Source: Candidatus Nanopelagicales bacterium
GTDB lineage: Bacteria > Actinomycetota > Actinomycetes > S36-B12 > CAIYMF01
DNA: 64,000 bases
Assembly (NCBI GenBank): GCA_017882705.1
Contig: JADGOZ010000063.1
Span: 1-64,000, forward strand
Reading direction: 5' to 3'
The position numbers were made by a program, and so were the translations under genes. Positions within the stretch are counted from its first letter, which is position 1, and each line of letters starts with the position of its first letter. The notes beneath the pieces are model-generated. The model worked only from the letters and a program-made list of their open reading frames with translations, did not search any database and was not told the DNA's origin. Below are positions 44,845 to 53,711 of this stretch, piece by piece.

Positions 44845-44880
44845 GGGTCAGGTAGTTGTCCTTTCAACAATTTCTGACCC
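44845..44880. promoter_or_regulatory. Nested inverted repeats upstream of the nitroreductase (candidate operator)
   Basis: Outer GGGTCAG...CTGACCC (7 bp); inner GTTG-TCCTTT-CAAC at 44855-44868. Confidence 0.5.
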
Positions 44881-45089
44881 ACGGCATTCCCCGGGCTGCC
44901 CGCTCGGGGCGGTGACGGCGCTCACACGTCGTCACCGCCAGGGGTGTCCGGCGTGTCCTGCGCGGCGCGCGGCACGGGACACGCCACTCTGGACCCGTCG
45001 AACGGCAGCCCTCGTGGCTGCGGGGAAGCGGTCGGCGCAGGTGGCCCGCACGGGTCCGCCTGCTGCCGCATACCGTCCCAGGAGTTCCC

Positions 45090-46022
45090 GTGCCCCTCGA
45101 CACCCGAGCCCTCCTCGCGCTGAGCGACCTCGCGGGCCGCCTGCGCCCGGAGCGCGAGCGCCCCGCGTCCTCGGCGGTCCTCGCTCGTCGTCGGGTCGCT
45201 GCGCTCGCCGTCGCGTCGGTCGGCGCCGGGCTCGTGTGCGGGCTGGTCGTGCCCGTCGACGCCGCCACGACAGCCGCGGCGGGCCCGGCGGCGCCCCGCG
45301 CAGTCGTCGTGGCCGCCCCCGCGGTCCTGCTCACGAGCTCGCCGTCGCCGTTCGCCGCCGCGACCGTCCGCCGCACGGCGGCTGCCCCGACCACGGCCAG
45401 GGGCGCCGCGAAGCCCGCCACGGCCGCGAAGCCGACGACCGTGGCGACCGAGCCCCGGACCGCGTCGCGCGCCGTGGCCCGCCCTGCGACGGTGCTCGTC
45501 GCCGACCCGCTTCCGGGTCGCGCGGGGTCGGTCGTGGCGCTCGGGCACGTCGCGACGACCCCGGTGACGACCGCCGTGACGGCTGCGGGCGCACCGGCGT
45601 ACGTGCCCACGCGGCCCCTGCCGGCGCACAGCGGGGCGGGCCGGCGGATCGTCTACTCCGAGCGTGCCGCGCACCTGTGGGTCGTCGGCGACGGCGGCGC
45701 CGTGGTCCGGGACTACCCCGTCACCGGTCGCGTCGGCCGGCCCAAGCCGGGCGTCTACCACGTCTACTCGAAGTCGACCGTGGCCATCAACCCGGGCGAG
45801 AAGCTCCGGTTCGAGTTCATGGTCCGCTTCGCCGTGGGGATCACGGGCGCCCGGATCGGCTTCCACACGATCCCGCGCTACCTCGACGGGGTCCCGATCC
45901 AGAAGGAGAGCCAGCTCGGCACGGCGATCGGCGCCGGCGGCTGCGTGCGTCAGTCCCGGGCCGACGCGGTGTGGCTCTACGGCTGGTCCCGCATCGGCGA
46001 CACGGTGGTCGTGCGGCTCTGA
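45090..46022 (+). CDS. L,D-transpeptidase (YkuD) family protein
   Basis: IGFHTIPRYLDGVPIQKESQLGTAIGAGGCVRQSRADAVWLYGWSRIGDTVVV; N-terminal TM and Ala/Thr-rich stalk. Confidence 0.85.
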   Translation: MPLDTRALLALSDLAGRLRPERERPASSAVLARRRVAALAVASVGAGLVCGLVVPVDAATTAAAGPAAPRAVVVAAPAVLLTSSPSPFAAATVRRTAAAPTTARGAAKPATAAKPTTVATEPRTASRAVARPATVLVADPLPGRAGSVVALGHVATTPVTTAVTAAGAPAYVPTRPLPAHSGAGRRIVYSERAAHLWVVGDGGAVVRDYPVTGRVGRPKPGVYHVYSKSTVAINPGEKLRFEFMVRFAVGITGARIGFHTIPRYLDGVPIQKESQLGTAIGAGGCVRQSRADAVWLYGWSRIGDTVVVRL

Positions 46023-46084
46023 GCCGTACACTCGCTGTCGGCGTCACGTCGGCGCCCTTCTCGACGTCCGGAAGGACAGCCAAC

Positions 46085-47074
46085 GTGAGCCGAGCCGGCA
46101 CCCTGCGCAGGCGCTCTGCGGCCCGTCTGCCGCTCGTCCTGGCCGCGTCCGTCGCCCTGGTCGTGTCGCTCACGGCCGCGCCCGCGACCGCCGCGCCCCC
46201 GTCGCCGACCCCGTCGCCGACCGCGCCCTCGCGGCGCCCGCCGGCACCGATCCCGCCGCTGCCGGCAGCCCGATTCGGCGTCACGATCACCCCGGGCAAC
46301 GGTGCGGTGGTCGGGGTCGCCTACCCCATCACCGCGAAGTTCTCCGCACCCGTCACGAACCGCGCGCTCGCCGAGCACAACATGCACGCCTACGTGAACG
46401 GGAAGCTCTCGACGGGCGCGTGGTACTGGAAGACGACGACCACGGCGCTGTTCCGCACCAGCGGTTTCTGGCCCGGGCACGCGACCCTCCAGGTGCGGCT
46501 CACCCTGGCCGGCGTCGAGCTCGGTCGCACCGCCGACGTGCGCTACCTCGGAGCCGCGACGACGACGCGCAACCACACGATCCGCACGTCGCGCGCGCTC
46601 ATCGCCAACGTCAACGGCGTATCGGACCGCTTCACCGTCGTCGTCGACGGCGTCACGGTGAAGACGTTCCGCACCTCGCTCGGCAAGCCCGGCTTCGAGA
46701 CGCGTTCGGGCATCAAGGCCGTGATGGAGAAGTACGCGCTGCGCCACATGACGAGCGTCGCGGCGGGGATCACGAACCCGAACGACCAGTACGACCTGCA
46801 GGTCCCGTGGGCGGTGCGGATCACGCCGACGGGTGAGTTCGTCCACGGTGCGCCGTGGGCGCTCGCGCGGCTCGGTCGCTACAACGGCTCGCACGGCTGC
46901 ACGAACCTCAACGTCCCCGACTCGCACTGGTTCTTCGACCACGTGATCCCGGGCGACCCCGTCGTCACCACGGGCACGCCGCGGTCGATGGAGTACTGGA
47001 ACGGCACCGGGGCGCCCTACAACATGCCGTGGGCCCAGTGGCTGTCGCGCTCGGCGCTCAAGGGCAAGCCCTAG
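46085..47074 (+). CDS. L,D-transpeptidase with Ig-like domain
   Basis: GTG start, signal peptide; VHGAPWALARLGRYNGSHGCTNLNVPDSHWFFDHVIPGDPVVTTGT. Confidence 0.93.
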   Translation: MSRAGTLRRRSAARLPLVLAASVALVVSLTAAPATAAPPSPTPSPTAPSRRPPAPIPPLPAARFGVTITPGNGAVVGVAYPITAKFSAPVTNRALAEHNMHAYVNGKLSTGAWYWKTTTTALFRTSGFWPGHATLQVRLTLAGVELGRTADVRYLGAATTTRNHTIRTSRALIANVNGVSDRFTVVVDGVTVKTFRTSLGKPGFETRSGIKAVMEKYALRHMTSVAAGITNPNDQYDLQVPWAVRITPTGEFVHGAPWALARLGRYNGSHGCTNLNVPDSHWFFDHVIPGDPVVTTGTPRSMEYWNGTGAPYNMPWAQWLSRSALKGKP

Positions 47075-47083
47075 CCGAGCCGA

Positions 47084-47992
47084 TCAGTCCGCCGTCCCGC
47101 TCCGGGGGACGCGGACGACGAGGGCTCCCTGTCGCACCCGCGCCTGGATGCTGCGGCCCGGGTCCACGACGTCACCGTCGATCTGTCGCGGCGCAGTCTC
47201 CCGGGCGACGACCCAGGCGGACGAGCCCTGCAGGTGGTAGCGGGAGTCGTCCGTGACGGCCCGGCGCAGCGCGAGCCGGGCGCCGGTGCGGACCCAGTCG
47301 ACGGGGTTGGCGAGCGGTAGGACGACCACGTGCAGCATCCCGTCGGACACCTCGGCCTCGGGCACGGCGTCGAGCCCGGCCACGAGGCCGCCGACGTTGG
47401 CGACGAGGATGCTGCGCGCGGAGAACCAGCGCGGCTCCCCGCCGTCGACGGCGACACCGACCCGCATCTTCTTCTGGCGCAGCGCCTTGACCGTGTTCAG
47501 CGCGTACGCCGTCGGGCCGATCACGCTCTTGAGGCCTTCGGAGGCGTCGATGAGCAGTGCGTCGAGGCCGATGCCGGCGATGACCGTGCAGATGGTCACC
47601 CGGCCGCCGAGCCCCACCTCGATCACGTCGACGCGGCGCTCGGTTCCGCCGAACGCCACGGCGCCCGCCGCGTCGAGGTCGAGCGGGAGGCCGAGGTTGC
47701 GGGCGAGCAGGTTGCCGGTGCCGGCCGGGATGATCCCGAGCGCGCTGACGGTGCCGACGAGGCCCTCGGCCACGGCCCGGACCGTGCCGTCACCTCCCCA
47801 GGCGAGCACGAGGTCGGCACCCGAGGCGACGGCCGCGCGCGCCTGCTCCGTGCCGGGGGAGTCGGCCGTGGTCGTCACCACGTGCGGGGTCGAGAGTCCG
47901 ACGGCGTGGGCCCACCGCGCCAGTCGCTCCACCGCGGCCTCGCGCCCACCCGACTTCTGCGGATGCACGACCGCGACGACGTCGGTCGTCAC
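47084..47992 (-). CDS. Diacylglycerol kinase-family lipid kinase
   Basis: VLAWGGDGTVRAVAEGLVGTVSALGIIPAGTGNLLARNLGLP. Confidence 0.94.
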   Translation of the reverse strand: MTTDVVAVVHPQKSGGREAAVERLARWAHAVGLSTPHVVTTTADSPGTEQARAAVASGADLVLAWGGDGTVRAVAEGLVGTVSALGIIPAGTGNLLARNLGLPLDLDAAGAVAFGGTERRVDVIEVGLGGRVTICTVIAGIGLDALLIDASEGLKSVIGPTAYALNTVKALRQKKMRVGVAVDGGEPRWFSARSILVANVGGLVAGLDAVPEAEVSDGMLHVVVLPLANPVDWVRTGARLALRRAVTDDSRYHLQGSSAWVVARETAPRQIDGDVVDPGRSIQARVRQGALVVRVPRSGTAD

Positions 47993-48519
47993 TGCGGCAG
48001 CCCGAACGTGAGGTTGCCCTGGTCGTCGTCCTGGTGGACCGTCACCGTCGAGCTCACGCCGTCATCGGTCGTGGCCTCGCAGGTGAACGTCGTGCCGGCC
48101 GCGATGTCGACGGAACCCGGGCAGGCGACAGTCGTGTGCAGTCCGGACGACGCCGAGATCTGCGCCGCGATCTCGCTCTCGACCGCACCCATGTCGAGCT
48201 TGTTGCGCGACGCGACGGACAGGGCGACGGCGACGCCGATCGCGACCACGCCGAGCAGCAGCAGCACGGCTCCGGCGACGATCCACGGCGTCCTGCTGCG
48301 CGGGCGTGGTCGCTCGGCCTCCCCGGCCGGGTCGTCGTCCGCGGGGTCCGGCACCACGGGGGACCAGGCCGTGGGCGAGGACGGCGCGGAGACCTCCGAC
48401 GCTGTCGGTGCCGCTGGCCGCGTCTGGTCGGTCCAGGTGACGCCGGTCCACCAGCGCAGCCCACCGGTCCCGGCGGGGTCGGGGTACCAGCCCTCGGCCG
48501 GGGCGGCGGATTCGGTCAC
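47989..48519 (-). CDS. DUF2510 + DUF4333-like membrane protein
   Basis: GWYPDPAGTGGLRWWTGVTWTDQT, single TM, C-terminal CPGSVDIAAGTTFTCEAT. Confidence 0.85.
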   Translation of the reverse strand: MTESAAPAEGWYPDPAGTGGLRWWTGVTWTDQTRPAAPTASEVSAPSSPTAWSPVVPDPADDDPAGEAERPRPRSRTPWIVAGAVLLLLGVVAIGVAVALSVASRNKLDMGAVESEIAAQISASSGLHTTVACPGSVDIAAGTTFTCEATTDDGVSSTVTVHQDDDQGNLTFGLPQ

Positions 48520-48578
48520 GGGTCGAAACTAGCGCGCGGCGAGGCGGGCGCGGTCGCGCCCCGCGAACGCCGCGCTGC

Positions 48579-48803
48579 CTACGCCGTCAGGAGACGGTGG
48601 TCGGCCGCAGCGCGCTCGCAGTCGCGGATCGTGTGGAAGCCCGACTCGAAACCGCAGTCGTGGCACACGGCGATCGATGAGCTGCCGAGGTGCACGACCT
48701 CGACGCTGTGGGGCTGGCAGCACGACGTCGCGTGCGCGTGGTCGCGCCGGTGGACCGCGGCGAGCATTGCCCGCACGATCGGCTCCGCTGTCATCGTCGT
48801 CAT
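48579..48803 (-). CDS. Small conserved Cys/His-rich hypothetical protein
   Basis: MTTMTAEPIVRAMLAAVHRRDHAHATSCCQPHSVEVVHLGSSSIAVCHDCGFESGFHTIRDCERAAADHRLLTA. Confidence 0.75.
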   Translation of the reverse strand: MTTMTAEPIVRAMLAAVHRRDHAHATSCCQPHSVEVVHLGSSSIAVCHDCGFESGFHTIRDCERAAADHRLLTA

Positions 48804-48919
48804 AACACCCGTATCGGATCGGGAGGACCAGTACCTGAGCCGAACTGCGCCCGGCGAACGGACGAATTCGTGACGGCAGTACGGCGGGTCCCCCGGCGCG
48901 GCCCCGGTACGGTCGCCGC

Positions 48920-49741
48920 ATGAGCCCAGTGTCGCGCCGTCGCCCCTCGCGCGGACCGAGGCGAGGAGGCCCGCCCGGCGGTGCCGACGCCGAGGCCGCG
49001 CGCCTGCGTGGGCGGCCTCCTCTCGACGTGCTGATGCGCGAGCTGGCCCGTGTCCAGGAGGCCGACGACACGTTCCTCGCAGAGGGGCTCGGCGCCTACG
49101 TCGTCGGCCTGCTCGACGTGCGCGGCCCCGACGGCGGCGCGTCCTTCGCGGCGTTCTGCCGCGAGGCGATCGAGGACGGGCGCGCGGCCACGTCGGTGCC
49201 CGGTCTCGCGGCCACGTCCCTGCTCGCCGAGCTCGGCCACCCGTCCGTGCGCGACCGCGCCGCGTCGATCGTCGCTGCAGCCGACCGGGAGATCGTCGCC
49301 GCGCTCCCTTCGTGGTGCTCGCACGTCGGACGCGTGCACGTGGTCGAGGCCGGCTCGCTGCGCACGCGCGACGGCCGCGAGACCGTGCTGCACGTGATGC
49401 TCGACTACGACGATGCCTCGGCCGGCTCACGGCACCTGCTGTCGGTGGCCACCGAGCGCGACGAGCAGCGGGTGCACCTGCTCGACGTGCGAGCCCGCGG
49501 CCCGCAGGACTCGCTCGCACCGATCGCCGAGCAGTACTCCACGTCGCCGACCGCCCGGTGGCAGTGGCGGGAGGTCGACGAGCTCGACGCTCTCGTCGGT
49601 GACCCCGTGCGCACGACATGGACCCGCACGGCCACCGACTGGCCCGTGCAGGACGTCGAGGGAAAGCCAACGCCCGCCTGGGCTTTCGGCGTACGCCGTC
49701 TCGAGCGGCTGACCGGTGCGACGATGCGACCGCCGACCTGA
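48920..49741 (+). CDS. Hypothetical protein
   Basis: 273 aa, coding-like; no recognised domain. Confidence 0.7.
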   Translation: MSPVSRRRPSRGPRRGGPPGGADAEAARLRGRPPLDVLMRELARVQEADDTFLAEGLGAYVVGLLDVRGPDGGASFAAFCREAIEDGRAATSVPGLAATSLLAELGHPSVRDRAASIVAAADREIVAALPSWCSHVGRVHVVEAGSLRTRDGRETVLHVMLDYDDASAGSRHLLSVATERDEQRVHLLDVRARGPQDSLAPIAEQYSTSPTARWQWREVDELDALVGDPVRTTWTRTATDWPVQDVEGKPTPAWAFGVRRLERLTGATMRPPT

Positions 49742-49744
49742 GCG

Positions 49745-50455
49745 TCAGTCGCGCAGAGCCGAGGCGAACATCCGGTCGATCCGCTCCCACGCGTCGGCCG
49801 CCGCGGTGTCGACGAACCCGGCGTTGAGCGACTTCGTCATCGGCTTCATCCAGCCGGGCGCCTCGGAATGGTTGAGGAAGGAGTGCCCCGCCTCCGGGTA
49901 CACCTTCACGTCGTGCTCCACGCCGGCGCTCTCGAGCGCCGTCTCGAGGGTGGCGGCCGCGCCCTTGAGCGAACCGTCGCGGCCGCCGTATGACGCGACG
50001 ATCGGGCAGGCGCCCGCGGCAGCCGCGTCGAGGCGCTTGGGCAGGCGGCCGTAGTTCACCGAGCTGACGTCGAAGCCGCGGTTGGCCATGAGGATCGCGA
50101 ACGCGCCGCCCAGGCAGAAGCCGGCGATCCCGGTGCGGCCGTTCGAGTCGTCACGAGCGGTGAGCCACGCCCGGGCCGCGGCGATCTCGGTGAAAGGTCG
50201 GCCCTGGCCCGTGCTCAGGGCGCGCGTCACGGTCACGAGGCACCGGACGGTGGCGCCGTAGGACAGCAGGTCCGGCGCCACCGCGTGGTAGCCGCGCTCC
50301 GCGAACCGGTCGGCCATGTCGCGGATGTCGGCGTTGAGGCCGAACGCCTCGTGCACGACCACGACACCGGGGCCCGGGCCGTCGACCCCGCGGGCGGGGG
50401 AGAAGTAGGCCGGGAGGAGCCCTGTGCCGGGGACGTCGATGGTGATGTCGGGCAT
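49745..50455 (-). CDS. Dienelactone hydrolase family protein
   Basis: VVVVHEAFGLNADIRDMADRFAERGYHAVAPDLL, nucleophile GIAGFCLGGAFA, AGHSFLNH. Confidence 0.93.
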   Translation of the reverse strand: MPDITIDVPGTGLLPAYFSPARGVDGPGPGVVVVHEAFGLNADIRDMADRFAERGYHAVAPDLLSYGATVRCLVTVTRALSTGQGRPFTEIAAARAWLTARDDSNGRTGIAGFCLGGAFAILMANRGFDVSSVNYGRLPKRLDAAAAGACPIVASYGGRDGSLKGAAATLETALESAGVEHDVKVYPEAGHSFLNHSEAPGWMKPMTKSLNAGFVDTAAADAWERIDRMFASALRD

Positions 50456-50734
50456 GGTGCTCCTCGGTGCGCGGTGGGGGCGGGGGTCCGCCCGCACGAA
50501 GGCTACGGAGACACCGACGCTGCCGCACCCCGCGTGCGCGAGTCCCGGGGTCGAAACCCTCGACGCTAGGTGGAGGGTGAGGTGTGCGCGGGTCGACCCG
50601 GGGACGAGGGTTCGGGCTCCCTCCCTCCACGCCGGCTCAGGCGGTGCGCCGGAACGGCTCGTCAGACCCGGTCCTGATCGACAGAGGTACCCCGTTCGGG
50701 CTAGCGTCAGCATCGCCTTGTGGGGAAGCAGGGC

Positions 50735-50906
50735 GTCACGACCGGACCGCCGAGTCCCGTCCACGGCCGTGACCCAGGAGAACCTGGACGGGAGTGGGGG
50801 AACCACACTCGGCCGACGACCTCGCGTCGACGGCCTCGGGGTGAAGTCGCGAGAGCGGCAGGCCGACCTCCGGCCCAACCCGACAGCTCACCTCGCAGGC
50901 GGCGGA
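50735..50906 (+). ncRNA. c-di-AMP riboswitch (ydaO/yuaA type)
   Basis: GACCGCCGAGTCCCGTC ... GGGGGAACCA ... CGGGGTGAAGTCGC ... GGCCCAACCCGACAGCTCACCTCGCAGGCGGCGG, then RBS and a cell-wall gene; 3' CCCGACAGCTCACCTCGCAGGCG is the class hallmark. Confidence 0.88.
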
Positions 50907-50918
50907 GGATCCACGTCC

Positions 50919-51536
50919 ATGGCGTATGTCATGCCTGTGCGCACGCTGCTCGGCGTCGTCGCGCTCAGCACGGTCCTCGTGACCGTGCTGCTCGCACCCG
51001 TCGCGCCAGCCGTGGCGGCCACGCCGACCGTCGCAACGACGGCCGCGACCGTGCTCCCCACCCTGCGGGCCGGCTCGGCCGGCGCCAACGTCACGCGCGT
51101 CCAGCGCGTCCTCGCCATCCGGCAGACCGGCGTCTATGACGCGGCGACGGTGGCTGCCGTCAAGCGCCTGCAGACCTGGAAGCGGATCTCGCCGGTGAGC
51201 GGCGTGGTCAGCGGCGCGACCTGGACCGCCCTCGCCGACCCGACCCTCTCGGCGGCCGCCAAGACGTCGTGGGGCGTCCGCGCCGCACTGCCGTTCGCGA
51301 CCTGGGCGGCCTCCGTGCACGGGCGCGGCATCGCCTACCGCGAGTCGCACCTGTCCTGCACCGTCGTGGCGGCCAGCGGGTCCTGGCGCGGCAAGTGGCA
51401 GATGACGAAGTCCCTGTGGAAGGCCTACGGCGGTCTCGCCTACGCCGCGACGCCCGAGAAGGCCTCGTGCCTCGCGCAGGACAAGGTCGCCTACCGCGTG
51501 TGGGTCGTGTCCTGGTGGGGGCCCTGGGGCGGCTGA
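50919..51536 (+). CDS. Secreted peptidoglycan-binding protein, transglycosylase-like C-terminus
   Basis: Signal peptide; LRAGSAGANVTRVQRVL...GVYDAATVAAVKRLQ repeat; C-terminal YRESHLSCTVVAASGSWRGKWQMTKSLWKAYGG. Confidence 0.85.
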   Translation: MAYVMPVRTLLGVVALSTVLVTVLLAPVAPAVAATPTVATTAATVLPTLRAGSAGANVTRVQRVLAIRQTGVYDAATVAAVKRLQTWKRISPVSGVVSGATWTALADPTLSAAAKTSWGVRAALPFATWAASVHGRGIAYRESHLSCTVVAASGSWRGKWQMTKSLWKAYGGLAYAATPEKASCLAQDKVAYRVWVVSWWGPWGG

Positions 51537-51547
51537 GCCCCTCGGCG

Positions 51548-52219
51548 TCAGCGCGTCGCGCCCTCGTCGGCGCGACGCACGAAGACCAGGTCCGCCACCT
51601 CGTGGCCCTTCTCGATCCCCGTTCGCTCGAACTTCGTCATCGGCCGCTCGAGCCGTGGCGCGTAGTCGTCGTAGGCGTTGACGAGCAGCGGCTCGCAGGT
51701 GAGCACCTCGAGCATCGCCTCGGCGTAGGGCGTCCAGTCCGTGGCGCAGTGCAGCCCACCGCCGGCCACGAGCCGTGATGCCATGAGGGACACCAGGTCC
51801 GGGCGCACGATGCGCCGCTTGTGGTGCCGCGCCTTCGGCCACGGGTCGGGGAAGAAGATGCGGATCGCGACGAGCGACGCCTCGGGGATGCGCTCGCGCA
51901 GGAGCTCCACGGCGTCGTCGTGCACGACGCGCACGTGGTCGAGGCCGTGCTCGTCCACCTCCTGCAGCAGCCGTGCGACGCCGGGCGTGTGGACGTCGAC
52001 CGCCAGGATCCCGGTGGTGTCGTCGTCGAGCGCCATCTCGAGCGTCGCGTGCCCGAGGCCGAAGCCGATCTCGAGGGCGACGGGGCGACCGGCGAAGAGC
52101 GCCTCGAGGTCGAGCGGTCCGTCGGGCACGCCGTACCTCGGCAGGAGCATGGCGAGGGCCTCGATCTTGGCGTCGCTCATGCGTCCGCGTCGGGGGTGGA
52201 AGGTCCGGATGTCCTGCAT
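51548..52219 (-). CDS. trmB: tRNA (guanosine(46)-N7)-methyltransferase
   Basis: ALEIGFGLGHATLEMA, RIFFPDPWPKARHHKRRIVRPDLV, TKFERTGIEKGHEVADLVF. Confidence 0.95.
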   Translation of the reverse strand: MQDIRTFHPRRGRMSDAKIEALAMLLPRYGVPDGPLDLEALFAGRPVALEIGFGLGHATLEMALDDDTTGILAVDVHTPGVARLLQEVDEHGLDHVRVVHDDAVELLRERIPEASLVAIRIFFPDPWPKARHHKRRIVRPDLVSLMASRLVAGGGLHCATDWTPYAEAMLEVLTCEPLLVNAYDDYAPRLERPMTKFERTGIEKGHEVADLVFVRRADEGATR

Positions 52220-52343
52220 GGCGCATCGAGCCTACGGCCGCGCGCCCCGGTGAACGGCAGCGGTCGATGCGTGCGAACCGGTTGTGAGGACCGTGCGCCG
52301 CTGACATCGTGCCGGGGAGCCCGCGCGACACGAGAGGGATCCC

Positions 52344-53705
52344 ATGGCGACGAAGGACACCGCGCACGCGACGAGCGACGGCCCGTCGAAGGTCGAGGCC
52401 GCGCTGCGGCGGGGCATCGAGGCGGGAGACATCGTCGAGGGCGCGCGCTGCTACTACCTCCCGGGCCAGCTGATCCTGTCCGACCTCGCGGCGCGGCTGC
52501 TCGAGGACGAGCTGCGCGAGCTGCAGGCGGAGCATGACCCCGGTGACGACCGTGGGCACGGCTTCCTGGCCGGGCTCCGGCTCCAGCTGTGGCGCGTGGC
52601 CGCGCAGTCCCACGACCTCGTCGCCGTCGCCGCCCGGCTGCACGCCCGTGCGCTCACAATCGTGGACGAACGCGGTCGTGACGTCGACGACGCGACCGAC
52701 GAGCCGGTGATCGTCTCCCTCAACCACGTCGTCCTCGGCCAGCCGCACCCGAGGGGAACGGCGCTCGAGCCACCGCTCGTCACCGCCGCGCACCGGGTCC
52801 TGCTGCCCGCATCCGACGGCGCCGACCCCGACATCGCCATCCTCGACACCGGCGTGCCGTCACCGAAGGAGCTCGCCGACTGGCACCCCGACCTCGAGGA
52901 CGCGGTGCGTCGCGATGCGGCGAACCCGCGCTTCCCCGACGACCTCGACACGTTGTACGAGAACGGAAGTGCGCCATCGCTGCGGGCGCTCGCGGGCCAC
53001 GGCACCTTCATCGCCGGGCTCGTGCGTCTCGTCGCGCCGGAGCTCGTGATCAGCCCCTGCGCGGTGCTCGACCCGGACGGGATCGGCAACGACATCGACG
53101 TCGCCCGTGCCCTCCTGCACGTGGGCTCGCGCCCGATGTCCGTCCCCGTCGTGTCGATGTCGCTCGGTGCCTACACCTACGACGACGCCCCGCCACCCGC
53201 CCTGCAGCACGTCGTCGACCGCCTGCCGCGCACGACCGTGGTCGTCGCTTCCGCAGGCAACGACGGCGTCTCGCGTCCCTTCTTCCCCGCGGCGCTCGCC
53301 CGTGTCGTCGCCGTCGCCGCCTTCGACGACCTCGGTGGCGTCGTGCGTCCTGCACCGTGGAGCAACTTCGGGCCGTGGGTCGACGTCTGCGCTCCCGGTG
53401 TCGGGCTGCTGAGCACCTACGTCGCCGGCACCTACGAGACGTCGCCGGGAGCCACTGAGACGTTCGACGTCCCCGCACCGTCGGCGCGCTGGAGCGGCAC
53501 GTCGTTCGCCGCTCCGCTGGTCGCGGCCGAGATCGCGAGGCGCGTGCGGGAGGACGCCGACACCGGCACCCTGCCCTCGGGCCCGCTCACCGCGGACCAG
53601 GCGTGGCGCGACCTGCAGGCCGAGCTGGAGCGGGTCGACTCCGACCGTGCGGTCGGGCTCGAGTACTGGCCGCCGGTCGACCCGCGTACTCCTCGCCTGC
53701 CCTGA
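52344..53705 (+). CDS. S8 family (subtilisin-like) serine peptidase, no signal peptide
   Basis: DIAILDTGVPSP, GHGTFIAGLV, SAGNDGVSRPFFPAA, RWSGTSFAAPLVAAEIAR. Confidence 0.93.
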   Translation: MATKDTAHATSDGPSKVEAALRRGIEAGDIVEGARCYYLPGQLILSDLAARLLEDELRELQAEHDPGDDRGHGFLAGLRLQLWRVAAQSHDLVAVAARLHARALTIVDERGRDVDDATDEPVIVSLNHVVLGQPHPRGTALEPPLVTAAHRVLLPASDGADPDIAILDTGVPSPKELADWHPDLEDAVRRDAANPRFPDDLDTLYENGSAPSLRALAGHGTFIAGLVRLVAPELVISPCAVLDPDGIGNDIDVARALLHVGSRPMSVPVVSMSLGAYTYDDAPPPALQHVVDRLPRTTVVVASAGNDGVSRPFFPAALARVVAVAAFDDLGGVVRPAPWSNFGPWVDVCAPGVGLLSTYVAGTYETSPGATETFDVPAPSARWSGTSFAAPLVAAEIARRVREDADTGTLPSGPLTADQAWRDLQAELERVDSDRAVGLEYWPPVDPRTPRLP

Positions 53706-53711
53706 CGCCGG

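Noticed and set aside
44429-47074. 881-aa plus ORF as one protein
   Set aside because: Only the part from GTG 46085 (signal peptide onwards) is coherent; upstream part is off-frame to the first L,D-transpeptidase.
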